A stretch of 64,000 bases of DNA. It comes from JAXMBX01 sp046349635 (GTDB lineage Bacteria; Planctomycetota; Planctomycetia; Planctomycetales; Planctomycetaceae). The notes under the pieces are model-generated. The model was not told the DNA's origin and did no database searches. It saw only the letters and a program-made list of their open reading frames with translations. Of this stretch, positions 63,283 to 64,000 are shown one piece after another. The position numbers and the translations under genes were made by a program. The stretch spans positions 1 through 64,000 of the forward strand of contig JAXMBX010000013.1 of assembly GCA_046349635.1 (NCBI GenBank). Reading direction: 5' to 3'. The stretch's first letter is position 1. Every line of letters starts with the position of its first letter.

Positions 63283-64000
63283 ATGCCTGTGGTCGTGGAA
63301 CTCGAAAACTGCCCCGATCCCTGGCAAGCGATGCGGCATCTGGCGGACTGGGCCGATCCGGTCCTCCTGGAAAGCAATCTCCGGCGGGCACATGTCGGAC
63401 GCTATTCCTTCCTGACGGCGGATCCCTATCGGCGGATCGATCTGCCGCGAGTTGAATACGGCACTGATCCCCTGGCGGAAGTTCGGCGCATCCTGCAGGT
63501 TTCTCCGCAGCCCACTGTCGCCGGTTTGCCACCCTTTCAGGGGGGGGCGGTCGGATTGCTGTCTTATGAATGTGCGGGGGCCTGGGAGCGACTGCCACGC
63601 AGCGGGCGGGATGAATTTCAGTTCCCAGATCTCGCGATCGGATTTTACGATTGGGTGCTCGCGTGGGATCACGAGCAAGGCAGGGCGTGGATCATCGCCC
63701 ACGATGTGCCCGGGAAGGAAGGGCATTCTCGTCTGAATGCAGGAGAACGGGTACGGCAAGTCCGAGCCCGATTGCAGGAAGAACCGGTTGAGGCGGGTGT
63801 TATCGGCCGGAAGCCAGGGGAAGAGATTTCGGCGGAACGAATTTCACCGCAGTTCCCTGTGCCGAATCACCCGGAGATCAGCAGCAATTTTGAACGGAGT
63901 GCCTACCTGCGTGCGGTGGAGCGCGTGCTGGAATATCTCCGGGCGGGGGATATCTTTCAGGTCAACCTGGCTCAACGGCTGTTGGCGCGACAGAGTTGTT
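63283..64000 (+). CDS. pabB: Aminodeoxychorismate synthase component I, partial
   Basis: The gene starts at the ATG at 63283 and runs off the right edge without a stop; about 239 residues are visible. The N-terminal domain reads PWQAMRHLADWADPVLLESN, YSFLTADPYRR and FQGGAVGLLSYECAGAWE. The catalytic domain begins with SAYLRAVERVLEYLRAGDIFQVNLAQRL, the conserved PabB/TrpE segment. It aminates chorismate toward p-aminobenzoate for folate-type cofactors. TrpE is possible but the YLRAGDIFQVNLAQRL form and lack of trp neighbours favour PabB. Confidence 0.85.
   Translation, partial: MPVVVELENCPDPWQAMRHLADWADPVLLESNLRRAHVGRYSFLTADPYRRIDLPRVEYGTDPLAEVRRILQVSPQPTVAGLPPFQGGAVGLLSYECAGAWERLPRSGRDEFQFPDLAIGFYDWVLAWDHEQGRAWIIAHDVPGKEGHSRLNAGERVRQVRARLQEEPVEAGVIGRKPGEEISAERISPQFPVPNHPEISSNFERSAYLRAVERVLEYLRAGDIFQVNLAQRLLARQSC

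Overview
The window is high-GC bacterial chromosome that reads as a member of the Planctomycetota. Lineage markers visible in the sequence are a DUF1559 pseudopilin-like protein with an RRGFTLIE processing site and an H-X9-DG tail motif, a DUF1549/DUF1553 cytochrome-type protein beside a PPC/propeller-like protein, a secreted sulfatase, paired Gfo/Idh/MocA oxidoreductase and TIM-barrel epimerase genes, a repeat protein opening with the LEDRTLLSA motif, and a dihydropteroate-synthase-like protein of the kind linked to tetrahydromethanopterin synthesis. No rRNA, tRNA, CRISPR array, insertion sequence or integrase was found.

Layout. 0-6.3 kb: a RibD-like reductase, an ArsR regulator with a beta-carbonic anhydrase, then a leftward sulfur operon (ArsR/BigR-like repressor, rhodanese-DUF2892, MBL-rhodanese persulfide-dioxygenase-like enzyme, TSUP exporter, secreted rhodanese). 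6.4-9.3 kb: infC-rpmI-rplT-pheS. 9.5-11.5 kb: a lipoprotein, a secreted glycosidase-like propeller and a zinc-ribbon protein. 12-15.1 kb: an FHA-GAF-AAA+ sigma-54 activator followed by a well-formed -24/-12 promoter in front of a small acidic protein. 15.2-25.7 kb: methyltransferase, sulfatase, greA, the sugar oxidoreductase/epimerase pair and the DUF1549/PPC pair. 26-31 kb: a leftward block of translation and replication genes (rplY, pth, rpsF, ssb, rplI, dnaB). 31.4-36.2 kb: one very long PQQ-propeller protein. 36.4-40.4 kb: a three-subunit molybdenum hydroxylase with a MoaD-like carrier. 40.4-48.7 kb: esterase, response regulator, purA, a LUD protein, and a HAD / unknown / PfkB-kinase trio. 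48.8-51.3 kb: a five-repeat surface-type protein. 51.7-56.1 kb: FucU-like mutarotase, sucCD, ndk, carA. 56.5-57.9 kb: DUF5615/DUF433 toxin-antitoxin genes, an orphan antitoxin and an ArsR regulator. 58.6-64 kb: SDR, pterin dehydratase, DHPS-like protein, DUF1559 protein and the start of pabB.

Two things stand out. First, five copies of a roughly 70-bp element sit just after stop codons, always in the same orientation; their inverted ends co-vary, which points to a folded RNA or DNA hairpin. Second, the sigma-54 activator lies directly upstream of a matching promoter, an upstream dyad/three-way-junction motif, a pair of CGTTGCAAT repeats and an uncharacterised acidic protein followed by two of those elements, so it may be a self-contained signalling unit.

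At least nine genes, including essential ones (pheS, sucD, ndk, carA), are broken by one- or two-base frameshifts. Many lie in homopolymer or GC-rich runs. I read these mainly as sequence errors and annotate each gene across its breaks.
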